From positions 1 to 22,099 of IMG/VR virus record IMGVR_UViG_3300006752_005121: a stretch of 22,099 nt of DNA; one strand, given 5' to 3'. This stretch comes from a virus. Positions 1 to 7,784 of the stretch are shown one piece after another. Position 1 is the first letter of the stretch. Each line of letters opens with the position of its first letter. The translations under genes were made by a program, and so were the position numbers. The notes beneath the pieces are model-generated. The model did not search any database, was not told where the DNA came from, and saw nothing but the letters and a program-made list of their open reading frames with translations.

Positions 1-120
1 AAGCCCCGTGCCTGTGCCTGTGGTGAGCGCGGGTGCTGGCTCAACAGGGGCAAGCCCCGTGCCTGTGCCTGTGGTGAGCGCGGGTGCTGGCTCAACAGGG
101 GCAAGCCCCGTGCCTGTGCC
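1..120. repeat. 51-bp tandem repeat, two full copies plus 18 bp
   Basis: Positions 1-51 and 52-102 are identical, and 103-120 repeat the first 18 bases of the unit. The unit is 51 bp, a multiple of three, so copy-number change would keep a reading frame. In rightward frame 2 it encodes the 17-residue unit SPVPVPVVSAGAGSTGA. The array runs off the left edge, so the total copy number is unknown. Perfect identity suggests recent expansion or active slippage. The array contains short GGGGC/GCCCC hairpins. Confidence 0.95.
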
Positions 121-139
121 TAGTGTGCGGCGGGCTTGA
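2..139 (+). CDS. 3' end of a repeat-rich protein (partial, open at left edge)
   Basis: Frame 2 is open from the left edge to TGA at 137-139. It encodes two copies of SPVPVPVVSAGAGSTGA, then SPVPVPSVRRA and the stop. The low-complexity Pro/Val/Ala/Gly/Ser composition fits a flexible C-terminal tail, as often seen on phage virion proteins. If the genome is circular or circularly permuted, this would be the end of the rightward late block seen at the right of the window, which supports the strand choice. It overlaps the leftward gene at 120-974 by 20 bp, tail to tail. The repeat is also open on the other strand, so the assignment is an inference; function is unknown. Confidence 0.5.
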   Translation, partial: SPVPVPVVSAGAGSTGASPVPVPVVSAGAGSTGASPVPVPSVRRA

Positions 140-974
140 TGCGGGCGGCTTGCCAGTGGTTAACAGTGACCAGCGCGCCGCTTATATTGCTGACGGCACG
201 CACGTCACTGAATCTATTTGCTAGGCTGTGCCCGTGAAGATGTGCGGGTAATGTGCTGATAGCTTTACAAAGGGCTTCAGCGTCAAGTTCAAGCGCGTGG
301 TCACCGCTTCTCTCATACACAACTTCACCCTTGATACGGGCGGTGACGCGCACGGCTGTTTCCAGTTGCTCGCTTATCACTACAGCGCCGTCAATCTCAC
401 CTGATAGCAACAGGTCACGCGCGCACAGTAAATCAAGCGCGGCGCGGGCTGAATCTGTGAGCGGGCTTGACGGTTCTGTTATTGTTGCGCGCCCGCCCGC
501 ACACTCTAGCGTGAGTGTGTTGATACGCAAGCGCCCTTCAAGGTCAACGGCAAGGTCAGTGACTTTGCGTGTATCCAGCGCCGCGTCACCGCATACAACG
601 CGGTACTGTTCAATCTCGTTGCACTTCACAATCAACACGCCGTCAACGGTGTCAACAGTACGCCCATCAATCACACCCGTCACGGTTACATCACTATCAC
701 CCAGCACGTCAACGAGATCAAAGAGCGCATCATCAATGCAAGGCAAGGCGGCGGGGTGAAGCCTGTATTGTACAGGTGACGATTCAAGATAATCAACAAT
801 GTCACGCTGTGCTTCAATCGCGCTGTTGAGGCGCACAAGGGGGCGGCGGTGTATGAACGTGCGCCAAAGCGCAACAGGTAACGGTGCGTCATGTATGTCA
901 ACAATGTACCAGTCACGGGTGATGCTGAGCGCATCCAGTTCACGGCGTGCGGCGTTTAGTGTGTCTTGTAACAT
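120..974 (-). CDS. Hypothetical protein, 284 aa
   Basis: I do not recognise this protein. It has an Arg/Leu-rich amphipathic N-terminus followed by an acidic, beta-rich region with many short Val/Ile/Thr strands (for example around VTVTGVIDGRTVD and LRINTLTLECAGG). There is no signal peptide, transmembrane segment or obvious catalytic motif. The ATG at 974 is preceded on the leftward strand by the purine run GAGAGAGAGAGA, a plausible ribosome-binding site. It is the last gene of the leftward block, behind DNA polymerase, and has its own promoter (1084-1111) and a leader of about 100 nt with ACACAAG repeats. Its position suggests an accessory early or replication-linked role. The stop codon lies inside the convergent gene that ends at 139. 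Confidence 0.8.
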   Translation of the reverse strand: MLQDTLNAARRELDALSITRDWYIVDIHDAPLPVALWRTFIHRRPLVRLNSAIEAQRDIVDYLESSPVQYRLHPAALPCIDDALFDLVDVLGDSDVTVTGVIDGRTVDTVDGVLIVKCNEIEQYRVVCGDAALDTRKVTDLAVDLEGRLRINTLTLECAGGRATITEPSSPLTDSARAALDLLCARDLLLSGEIDGAVVISEQLETAVRVTARIKGEVVYERSGDHALELDAEALCKAISTLPAHLHGHSLANRFSDVRAVSNISGALVTVNHWQAARIKPAAH

Positions 975-1013
975 GCTGTCTCTCTCTCTCGATATTGCAC
1001 CTAGCGGCGCGGG

Positions 1014-1041
1014 CTTGTGTCTTGTGTCTTGTGTCTTGTGG
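1014..1041 (-). repeat. ACACAAG heptamer repeat in the leader of the 284-aa gene
   Basis: On the rightward strand CTTGTGT occurs three times and CTTGTGG once, without gaps, in 1014-1041. Read on the transcribed leftward strand this is a run of ACACAAG units in the 5' leader, between the promoter at 1084-1111 and the start codon at 974. A (GA)n tract follows just before the start. Similar ACAAG-rich leaders precede other replication-block genes, so this may be a translational control element. That role is inference. Confidence 0.7.
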
Positions 1042-1083
1042 CTTGCGCCGTGAGTGCTGTATTATTACAACCGTGTGCTTGGC

Positions 1084-1111
1084 ACTATACAGGCGTGTGG
1101 GGGTATGTCAA
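1084..1111 (-). promoter_or_regulatory. Sigma70-type promoter for the 284-aa gene
   Basis: On the leftward strand there is a perfect -35 TTGACA (1106-1111), a 16-bp spacer and the -10 TATAGT (1084-1089). Transcription would begin near 1077, giving a leader of about 100 nt. The 11-bp direct repeat AATAATACAGC flanks the promoter (1112-1122, touching the polymerase stop codon, and 1056-1066, just downstream of the start point), which could form an operator pair. Confidence 0.75.
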
Positions 1112-1117
1112 GCTGTA

Positions 1118-3283
1118 TTATTCTTTTGATGAGTAGATTGACAACAGCCCGTTATCAAGCGTCACGCTCTCAGCGTCCTTAGTCCACTCATATGATAGGC
1201 ACGGGTCAGCCAGCGCGGGGATATCAGGTGTGTGTTGTTGCATACCCTTCACCATGATATCACGCAAACGAAGCGCGGCGGCGCTGGCTTTGTGGTGTGC
1301 GGCGGGCGTGCCGTCAAAGGGTACTTCTAGCACAATCTCATCATGTACAAACAGCACAGGCTTGCATGCGTACAGGGGTGACACAGCATCGAGGAAACAC
1401 TCACTGAACACATCAACAAGCGCGTCTTTTGCGCCGTCACTAGCAATGCCTTGAAAGGGTGTATTGCACGCAATGGTGAACTTGCGCAAGTAGCGCGCAC
1501 GCCCTGATGACTTGAAGGTATACACACACGCCCAGTCTTTATCACTGACGTGCTTTGAGCGCCGCGCCTTGCCTGTGCTGGTGAGCGCATCCACACGTTC
1601 AAGCAAGTCACTTTCTTCAGCATCCCGCAACATTACCCCCCGCCGTTCAAAGTATTCACGCATCTCTACCCATGTATCAAGCCACTGTTCACGCAACGTG
1701 CTGGCCTGTTCTGAGGTCAGGCGCGTGCCGTATCCTTTTGCATAGTCAATAAATTGCTCAGCACCCAGCCCGCCCGCGTACCCGAAGTTTGCGATTTTGC
1801 TTAGTTGCCGCTTCTCTTTAAGCGCCTTGTATTGCGGGTGTGCCTTGTCACTGAGCACCCTCAAGCCGTCGTCATAAGTCAACCCCCCTAGTATGCGCAC
1901 AGCCATAAACAGGTGGGGGTCAAATTGCGGGTTGCGCTGGTACTCGCTTGCAAGGCGTGACGCACGCCCTTCATTGATGTGAGCTTGTGCAAGTGTTCTT
2001 AGTTCGGCGTTTGAGTAGTCAGCAATGATGAAGATATGCCCCGCACGCGGCTTGATACATGACCGCGCCGCCCCCTTTCTAGGTATGTTCTGCAAGTTAG
2101 GTGATGACGACGACGTGCGCCCCGTTTCCATCAATCCATTGTATTTGTAGCGCAAGCGGCTGTCAGGGTTAAGCGCCGCGCCGCGCAACGCATCAAGAAA
2201 CGTGCGCTTTGCTTTCCAAGCCGTCTCACTAGCCTCACGACTCTTAAACGCTGACTGTATGCCCGCGAGTTCTGCAACGTCCTGATCAGTAAGCGGTGCT
2301 TTATGGTCTAGGTTGCGCCTATAGCTTAGCGCGTAGTCAATAGCATCATAAAGCGTGCTCATTGCTGTCTTGTTAGTGGTCAGTTTGCCCGCGCTGGTTT
2401 GTGGGTGATCAATGCCCACAAGATCAAGCGCGCGGCGCAACAGGGTTTGAACCTGTGCATTGACAGTGCTTACACCGCGCTCATTCTTTGTGACTTTATA
2501 CAGCCCATATGTCAGCGCGGTTTCAATGCTTTCATTATGTGCTGTCATCAGCCCCTCAACGGCTTCATCAATACGGTCAACGTCAACCTGAACACCTAGC
2601 ACGGTTGATGACATTTGTAAGACGTACTCTGCAAATGTTTGCCGCCCTAAATCAGCAAGCGGGTTTGCACCGATACGCGCCGCGAGTTGCACACCCCGCT
2701 GACGCTGGGCAAGCAACACGTCATGTGTGTATTGCGCGTCACCCTCTGCATAATCACGGGCGGCCTGTGACCACTGGTCAAGCGGTGTATCAACAAGCGT
2801 GCCGTATGAAAGGCGCAAGTCACTGTCTTTGTCACCGCTCAAGTCAACGCTGAGATATTTATATGCGCACCCTACAAGGGCATTACTCGAAACAGGTAAC
2901 CAGCGCCCCGTTGCATAATCTTCACCCCTGTCAATAAACACGTTAACCCGTGCGTGACCTTCACATGCGGGGTCAGCGGTGTTCAATAAGATCTCAGCAA
3001 GCTTTGAACAGTAGATGCGCCCCGCTTTCAGCGCGGTCATAAATGCCGTGAATAGGTCTAGGTCAAACACACTCATGCTGATCAGGTCAAAGTTTGCGTT
3101 GTGTGCAACGAGATCAACGGCGGGGTCGCTTAGTAATTCTTTAAGGCGTGCCGCGCCGCTGTGTGCCTTGTAGAGTTCACGCCCCGTATCTTGTGAGTAA
3201 AGAGATACGCATACAGGCTGGGGCGCAACCTGATTGACGATGAAGAAGGTTTCAATATCAAAGCCTATGAGTTCACGTTTCAT
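1118..3283 (-). CDS. Family A DNA polymerase with 3'-5' exonuclease
   Basis: Replicative phage DNA polymerase, 721 aa, close to the 704 aa of T7 gp5. The N-terminal proofreading exonuclease shows Exo I GFDIET (D9, E11), Exo II HNANFD (N62, D66) and Exo III DYAEGD (Y178, D182). The polymerase domain shows the TGRTSSSSPNLQNIP block (387-401), motif A ADYSNAEL (metal-binding D422), O-helix motif B (R492, K496, F500) and motif C VHDE (H647-E649). All catalytic residues seem present. The residue matching E. coli Pol I position 762 is Phe (F500). ATG at 3283 is preceded by AAGG and ACAAG. A promoter lies at 3334-3362, so the gene can be expressed apart from the upstream terminase operon. It presumably works with the primase-helicase at 9645. 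Confidence 0.97.
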   Translation of the reverse strand: MKRELIGFDIETFFIVNQVAPQPVCVSLYSQDTGRELYKAHSGAARLKELLSDPAVDLVAHNANFDLISMSVFDLDLFTAFMTALKAGRIYCSKLAEILLNTADPACEGHARVNVFIDRGEDYATGRWLPVSSNALVGCAYKYLSVDLSGDKDSDLRLSYGTLVDTPLDQWSQAARDYAEGDAQYTHDVLLAQRQRGVQLAARIGANPLADLGRQTFAEYVLQMSSTVLGVQVDVDRIDEAVEGLMTAHNESIETALTYGLYKVTKNERGVSTVNAQVQTLLRRALDLVGIDHPQTSAGKLTTNKTAMSTLYDAIDYALSYRRNLDHKAPLTDQDVAELAGIQSAFKSREASETAWKAKRTFLDALRGAALNPDSRLRYKYNGLMETGRTSSSSPNLQNIPRKGAARSCIKPRAGHIFIIADYSNAELRTLAQAHINEGRASRLASEYQRNPQFDPHLFMAVRILGGLTYDDGLRVLSDKAHPQYKALKEKRQLSKIANFGYAGGLGAEQFIDYAKGYGTRLTSEQASTLREQWLDTWVEMREYFERRGVMLRDAEESDLLERVDALTSTGKARRSKHVSDKDWACVYTFKSSGRARYLRKFTIACNTPFQGIASDGAKDALVDVFSECFLDAVSPLYACKPVLFVHDEIVLEVPFDGTPAAHHKASAAALRLRDIMVKGMQQHTPDIPALADPCLSYEWTKDAESVTLDNGLLSIYSSKE

Positions 3284-3333
3284 TACTTGTACCTTTCACG
3301 CGCAAGGCGTTTGTGTATTACTTACAGGGTACA

Positions 3334-3362
3334 AGTCTAGGCGCGTGTTAAGGGCTTGTCAA
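3334..3362 (-). promoter_or_regulatory. Sigma70-type promoter for DNA polymerase
   Basis: On the leftward strand, -35 TTGACA (3357-3362), a 17-bp spacer and -10 TAGACT (3334-3339). It lies in the 95-bp gap between the KTSC gene stop (3379) and the polymerase start (3283), giving a leader of about 45 nt. AATAATACA precedes the -35 box, as at the 1084-1111 promoter, and TAATACA occurs again in the leader near 3315-3322. No terminator separates this promoter from the upstream operon, so readthrough is also likely. Confidence 0.7.
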
Positions 3363-3378
3363 GTGTGGTGTGTATTAT

Positions 3379-3795
3379 TTATCTTATGCGCCTGTATGGT
3401 ACGCCGCGCCGCCTTAGCATTGCCCACACCCAACGCCCTTTACTACCCGCACGCTTAAAGCTGTTCCATTGTGGCTCACTTATGCCCGCGTATTCATAGC
3501 GCGCACCGCCGCCCGCAATTGCGCCCTGACCCTTTACATGTCGTCTAAACTCGACAAGTAACACGCGGGTTGTTACGTCATAGGATGCGGCCACAACATT
3601 GCTTGATGATACGTATACAATTTGATTGCGGTTCTTTGTGTATGGGTTTACCGCGTTATATGTTGCAACAATGTTTTCAATCTCTCGTTGTTGCAAGAAG
3701 GGGTCATCTGTTCGCGCGGGTAGCCGTTGCCCGCCTTGCACCGCACGTTCAAAACTTAGCGGTTGATCACCTGTCACTGAACTATATAAGCCCAT
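3379..3795 (-). CDS. KTSC-domain protein, 138 aa
   Basis: The C-terminal part (about residues 62-135) matches the KTSC domain, named for its relation to a lysyl-tRNA synthetase C-terminal segment. It has VSSSNVVAASYD, a hydrophobic strand LLVEF, the RYEYAGI strand, and the AGSKGRWVWAMLRRRG helix ending in YRRIR. KTSC proteins are common in phages and bacteria; an RNA/nucleic-acid-binding role has been suggested but is not established. The first 60 residues are an extension not typical of the domain, and a longer loop (KGQGAIAGGG) splits the central strands. The gene starts 21 bp after the large terminase with AAGGGG before ATG, so it is in the terminase operon. A packaging or head-assembly accessory role is possible but unproven. 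Confidence 0.8.
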   Translation of the reverse strand: MGLYSSVTGDQPLSFERAVQGGQRLPARTDDPFLQQREIENIVATYNAVNPYTKNRNQIVYVSSSNVVAASYDVTTRVLLVEFRRHVKGQGAIAGGGARYEYAGISEPQWNSFKRAGSKGRWVWAMLRRRGVPYRRIR

Positions 3796-3816
3796 ATTTA
3801 AGCCCCTTGATAATGT

Positions 3817-5490
3817 TTAATGAACCTCATCATCCAAGCCTATACTATCCCACAATTTAGTTAAATGGCTGTTTTCAGCATCTTGCGCCCAGCGTTGATC
3901 ATCACGCACAGTATCACCCCACATGTCAATCTCTACATCTCCAAAGCTGACGCTGTATTCAAAAGAGGTTGATTGTAAAGTTGCTTCAGCGATTGACAAG
4001 GCAAGCACCGTGTCATCATGCGCTTCAACGCCGTACCCTTGCAACTCACTGATCAAGGGTTCAAGCGTGTCTCTGTCATCTTTGTCACGGCTGGGCAAAG
4101 TGATTTTATCATTCTCAAACAATACTGTGAGGCGGGGCACGCCTGTCAGGGCTGACGCTTTTGAACGCGCTGTTGTTTGATGCTCTCTTAAAGGTATGTC
4201 ACTACGCTGTTTTAAGTTGAGCGTGTGGAGTTGCCCGAAATTATTCTTTTCAACCGCAACAACCGTGACGTATTGCCGCCATTTATTAAAGAATAGTTCA
4301 ACACGGCGGTATAGTTCAGAAGGTGAGACACCTCTGAAGCGCGTGATATCTAAAAGGTATCTGTGCCCCGCCTCATCACTTGCCCAGCAAATACCTACAG
4401 TGAAATCACTGTCATTCTTTTCAGCCCGTGTTGCGTCAGTAACTAAGGCTAAATCCCACGCTTGTATAACGCGCAACTTACCCACCGCGCTAGGTATCTC
4501 ACGCAAGCCTAGTGAGCGCCCCCGCATGAGTGCCGCGTCAAGCCACTCTGTTTTAAACATTGCGTCATCAGCGTCTTGCACTTCATTTTGAAATTCTCTT
4601 GTAAAGAGACGTGACCCTACTGTTGCGCGCTCTTTTAATAGGTACTCAATCGGGCGTTGATCTTGCCATAATACAGTGCTTTCACCTTGTACTGTTATTT
4701 CTTTGATCACGTCACGCCCCGCGCCGTCAACTTCAGTTACAAACTGGTATGAGTCAGGCATTTTAATAATTGCGCGGTCATGTATCAGGTTGAATGTTGC
4801 GTCTTTGATCATGTGCGCGTAAATATCATCTGCGTGTTTTCTAGTACCTACAGCCAGCATAACACCGTTGCGTGTAAGTACGGGCTGTATTGTACCTGAT
4901 AACCATTCCCGTGTTTTACGCCGCACACCAGCTGTGTATGTGGTTTTATCATCATCAACGTCATCAAGCACAAGCACATCAAAGTGCCCGCCTGTGACCG
5001 CGCCCCCCGCCCCCACTGCCTCAAGTGACGGATCAATACTTTCAATATCACGGTTAAGGTAAATTTGTGTGTTTATCCATTTAGTGCTAGGTGTCCTGAA
5101 CGGGGGCAAATCGTCACTTGCCCAGTCATCAATCACAATTGCGCTTTCTAGGAATGTTTTAACAAGTCTTAGGCGTTTCTCAGCTTGCCCACTCGTTGCG
5201 CTGACAAAGAGGATTGTTGAGTTTCTATCCGTGCATAAGCGCCATACGGTATAGAGTATAGACAGGTAAGACTTGCCGTGATCACGCGGCGCGAGCAACA
5301 ATAACTTTTCTTTGCTGTTTCTCTCATGTGCAAGTCTTGTCAGGCGCACGCATTCATTTATCCATCTCTCTTGATGCGCTACATAATCAAAGCCCATATA
5401 ATAAACGGCAAAGAATGACGGGCTGTGAATAGACAACAGCCGCCGCCCTTCTTTAGTCTTGATCAGTTTGTTGATTTGTTCCTCATTCAT
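3817..5490 (-). CDS. terL: Terminase large subunit (packaging ATPase/nuclease)
   Basis: DNA-packaging motor, 557 aa. The ATPase domain shows an atypical Walker A LLLAPRDHGKS (64-74), Walker B VLVLDDVDDD (172-181) and the coupling motif VGTRKH (214-219). The RNase H-fold nuclease shows its acidic triad in AWDLA (D346), VAVEKNNFG (E414) and HDDTVLAL (D492). These motifs in this order and at this length are diagnostic of TerL. It would dock on the portal (20163-21758), cut concatemers and pump DNA into the prohead. It overlaps the small subunit by 8 bp; ATG at 5490 has AAAGGGG upstream. Unusually, it lies on the replication strand, opposite to the portal. Confidence 0.95.
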   Translation of the reverse strand: MNEEQINKLIKTKEGRRLLSIHSPSFFAVYYMGFDYVAHQERWINECVRLTRLAHERNSKEKLLLLAPRDHGKSYLSILYTVWRLCTDRNSTILFVSATSGQAEKRLRLVKTFLESAIVIDDWASDDLPPFRTPSTKWINTQIYLNRDIESIDPSLEAVGAGGAVTGGHFDVLVLDDVDDDKTTYTAGVRRKTREWLSGTIQPVLTRNGVMLAVGTRKHADDIYAHMIKDATFNLIHDRAIIKMPDSYQFVTEVDGAGRDVIKEITVQGESTVLWQDQRPIEYLLKERATVGSRLFTREFQNEVQDADDAMFKTEWLDAALMRGRSLGLREIPSAVGKLRVIQAWDLALVTDATRAEKNDSDFTVGICWASDEAGHRYLLDITRFRGVSPSELYRRVELFFNKWRQYVTVVAVEKNNFGQLHTLNLKQRSDIPLREHQTTARSKASALTGVPRLTVLFENDKITLPSRDKDDRDTLEPLISELQGYGVEAHDDTVLALSIAEATLQSTSFEYSVSFGDVEIDMWGDTVRDDQRWAQDAENSHLTKLWDSIGLDDEVH

Positions 5491-6115
5491 CGGCGTTACC
5501 CCTTTGATTACTAATAGCTTCAGCCAATGCTTTGCCTATTGTCTCAAGTGAACCGACAGGCAACTTTAAGCGGGCTTCAGCTTCGCTTGTGATCTGTGCT
5601 TTGTCTTTGTTATTGGCGGGGCTTTGCTGGTCTTCAGGTATCGCTTCAAGCCCGCACAGTTTAGCTTGACGCGCGCCTGTATCAACAATCATCTTAAGAT
5701 ATGATAATTGTTCTTTAAAGTCAGCGCCTTCATGTTCACCCTTTTCATAAAGCCGCCATAATTCAGACTTTACGCGGTCAGCCTCTATATACAACTTCTC
5801 ACGGCGCTGGTTAAGCGCCCCGCGTGTCATAGTGTTTGCCCAGCGCGCAATCACTTCTTTGCGTAGTATGCCCGCCGTGCGTGAACTTAGCCCCGTCTTG
5901 CTTGCAATCTCAGTTGTTGTTTCAATGCCGCGTGTTATCATCATCTCAACAGCAAGCACCCAGCGTTCACGGGTGAAATCATCAAAGCCTTTGAGCGTCA
6001 CGGGTATGTCAATACCTTTCAGGCGCGGGTCAACGTGCGTCAAATCCCGTGATGAATCGTCAACGAGTTCAACCGTCTCAACATCTGTAAAAGGTAATTT
6101 AGGTAAGCGTTTCAT
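5483..6115 (-). CDS. terS: Probable terminase small subunit (DNA-binding)
   Basis: The 210-aa protein has a helix-turn-helix-like segment at about residues 58-93 (GIETTTEIASKTGLSSRTAG, then a helix RKEVIARW). A long charged helical region (about 100-150) suits oligomerisation. The C-terminus is polar and probably flexible. Small terminases recognise the packaging site and have this layout; its place directly upstream of terL with an 8-bp overlap is the strongest evidence. The start ATG at 6115 lies inside the helicase gene (17-bp overlap), with ACGGGTG upstream and an ACAAG at 6129-6133. It could instead be another HTH regulator, but the context favours TerS. Confidence 0.75.
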   Translation of the reverse strand: MKRLPKLPFTDVETVELVDDSSRDLTHVDPRLKGIDIPVTLKGFDDFTRERWVLAVEMMITRGIETTTEIASKTGLSSRTAGILRKEVIARWANTMTRGALNQRREKLYIEADRVKSELWRLYEKGEHEGADFKEQLSYLKMIVDTGARQAKLCGLEAIPEDQQSPANNKDKAQITSEAEARLKLPVGSLETIGKALAEAISNQRGNADE

Positions 6116-7784
6116 ATTTCACCCGTATCTTGTCAGCATAACACAGGCGCAAAGGCTGTTGTGTACTCTCCTGAACAACATAAGACTGTTTTATTGCACG
6201 CCGCAATGCTGAACCAAATATTGAGAAGTGAAACACACTGACAGTAACCTCATCAGCGGCTTGACCTGTTCTGTGTGTGCGTGCAATCAACTGTTCATAC
6301 ATTGAAGGGTCAGCAAGGGGGTGCGCAATGATGTTGCGTGACCATGCTTGCAAGTTCTTACCTGTTGCGTGTGCCTTAATACTCATCACACATGTTACAG
6401 CCTTGTCAGGTAGAGTTGCGCCCGCCCCGAAGTATGGTATATCAAGCCGCGCCGCTATGCGCTCACCTATGGCTTGAAGGTCAACCCATATGATGACGGG
6501 GTGTGTGTCACGCCGCGCAAGTTTACACACCGCATCAATAAAATAGTCACTGACCCAGTGTTGATGCTTCGGTGGCGGTTCGCGGTGCTTGACCGCCGCC
6601 CATTCATCCCTCGCTGTGCTGAACAGGTCATGCAAGTCATCATCAAGTTCATTGAAGCGGTTAAATATAAGCGCGGGTGAATCAAGCTCATCTTGATACT
6701 CAAGCAACTTGCGCACCGCTCTTGACCAGTTACGGCGTGCGTTCAACCATTCATCATCACGCTTGCCTACCCAGTGCCACACATACAGACAGCCCATTGT
6801 GACCTGACCTAGCGCACGCAACGCAAACGCGTCATCATCAGCCCAAAGGTGATCACTTTCACTTAAGACATTTGCGTCAATATACTTTTCAAGCCCTTCA
6901 ACAACACCGTCAGCAAAGCACTGATTGATTGCGTCCCGCAACTCATCAGGCACGCTCATTTCAATTTGCTCAAGCCGCAATGATGACTTCACTTGTTCAT
7001 CACTTGTGAACATTACGCCGCCCGCTTTTGAGAGTGTGTCATATAAGGCGGCGCGGGGCTTGCGCCCTTTTAGCCACTTTGAGAAAGCGGCATATTCAAA
7101 GCGGTCAGCGTCACCCGTCAATAAGTTGTCAAGTGAGGTCACATCTCGACTGTTGCGCGGCACGGGTGATGCTTCTTCAAGCGCCCAGTCTGCAAGGTGT
7201 GCAAAGTCACCCACTGTTTTATTAAATAGTGTACCGCTCATAACAATAAACTTACAGGCGCGTTGCTCAAATAAATACTTACCCAGCCGCCGCGTGCGGG
7301 TGCTGTGCAATGACTTAATCTTGTGCGCCTCATCACACACAATAAGTTGCGGTGCGTAGTCTCGTAAAGCGTTCACGCCGCTTTCACGGCTTAAGCGTTC
7401 ATAAGATATAAGCACGGGTGTGGTGAAGTTGAAGTGTTTACGATATTCACCCGCCTCAACTCGCGTCTTTTCTATGAGCGCGGCGGGCAACAGTAGCACA
7501 ACGCGTTCAACGTCTAGCACGCGCCCCAGTAATAACGTGATCAAGGTTTTACCGTGCCCGCAACCGATACCCCCCACAAAGCCCCCGCCTTGATCACGCG
7601 CCGTGATCAGCGCCTTGTTTTGACTAGCGCGCAAGCGCATTGTGCCGTTGACCGTCTTGAGCGCGTCAGTAAGGTCACTCTCAACATATGTGTAAGCGGG
7701 TAATCGAGACAGGCGCACAGCTTCACTGACAGCAACAGGCGCGCGCGCCTTGTGCTTCATCAGGTGCGCGAGTTGCGGGGTCAT
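6099..7784 (-). CDS. SNF2-like superfamily 2 helicase/ATPase
   Basis: DNA-dependent ATPase of 561 aa. Walker A GIGCGHGKT (72-80), motif II DEAH (151-154), motif III SGT (183-185) and motif VI QLIARTHRTGQ (498-508) are all visible. The last has the arginine fingers in the QxxxRxxRxGQ form typical of SNF2-type and related phage helicases. RecA-like domain 1 covers roughly residues 48-200 and domain 2 roughly 430-520. The inserted middle region is rich in Asp and Trp. Such proteins occur in phage replication and recombination cassettes with PolA and VirE-type primase-helicases, where they may remodel DNA or drive branch migration. The start overlaps the upstream nuclease stop as ATGA (4 bp), so translation is probably coupled. 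Confidence 0.92.
   Translation of the reverse strand: MTPQLAHLMKHKARAPVAVSEAVRLSRLPAYTYVESDLTDALKTVNGTMRLRASQNKALITARDQGGGFVGGIGCGHGKTLITLLLGRVLDVERVVLLLPAALIEKTRVEAGEYRKHFNFTTPVLISYERLSRESGVNALRDYAPQLIVCDEAHKIKSLHSTRTRRLGKYLFEQRACKFIVMSGTLFNKTVGDFAHLADWALEEASPVPRNSRDVTSLDNLLTGDADRFEYAAFSKWLKGRKPRAALYDTLSKAGGVMFTSDEQVKSSLRLEQIEMSVPDELRDAINQCFADGVVEGLEKYIDANVLSESDHLWADDDAFALRALGQVTMGCLYVWHWVGKRDDEWLNARRNWSRAVRKLLEYQDELDSPALIFNRFNELDDDLHDLFSTARDEWAAVKHREPPPKHQHWVSDYFIDAVCKLARRDTHPVIIWVDLQAIGERIAARLDIPYFGAGATLPDKAVTCVMSIKAHATGKNLQAWSRNIIAHPLADPSMYEQLIARTHRTGQAADEVTVSVFHFSIFGSALRRAIKQSYVVQESTQQPLRLCYADKIRVKYETLT

Noticed and set aside
45-110. GGGGCAAGCCCC hairpins as terminators for the convergent genes
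   Set aside because: The stem is only 4-5 bp with a 2-4 nt loop, is part of the coding repeat, and has no following T-run on either strand.
1-120. Tandem repeats taken as a CRISPR array
   Set aside because: Copies are directly adjacent with no unique spacers, and the unit is in frame with a coding sequence.
1-120. Left-edge repeats read on the leftward strand as a protein (APVEPAPALTTGTGTGL unit)
   Set aside because: The frame is open, but it is not the frame of the 284-aa gene and has no start within the window; the rightward reading ends in a stop just after the array and fits the late-strand direction.
253-829. Rightward open frames across the 284-aa gene
   Set aside because: Ser/Arg-rich, low-quality translations that lie wholly inside the better-supported leftward gene and have no ribosome sites of note.
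1040-1066. T7-like phage promoter (TAATACAGCACTCACGG resembles the T7 consensus start)
   Set aside because: Only the first half matches, no single-subunit RNA polymerase gene is in the window, and sigma70-type promoters explain the same gap. The recurring motif is kept as a separate finding.
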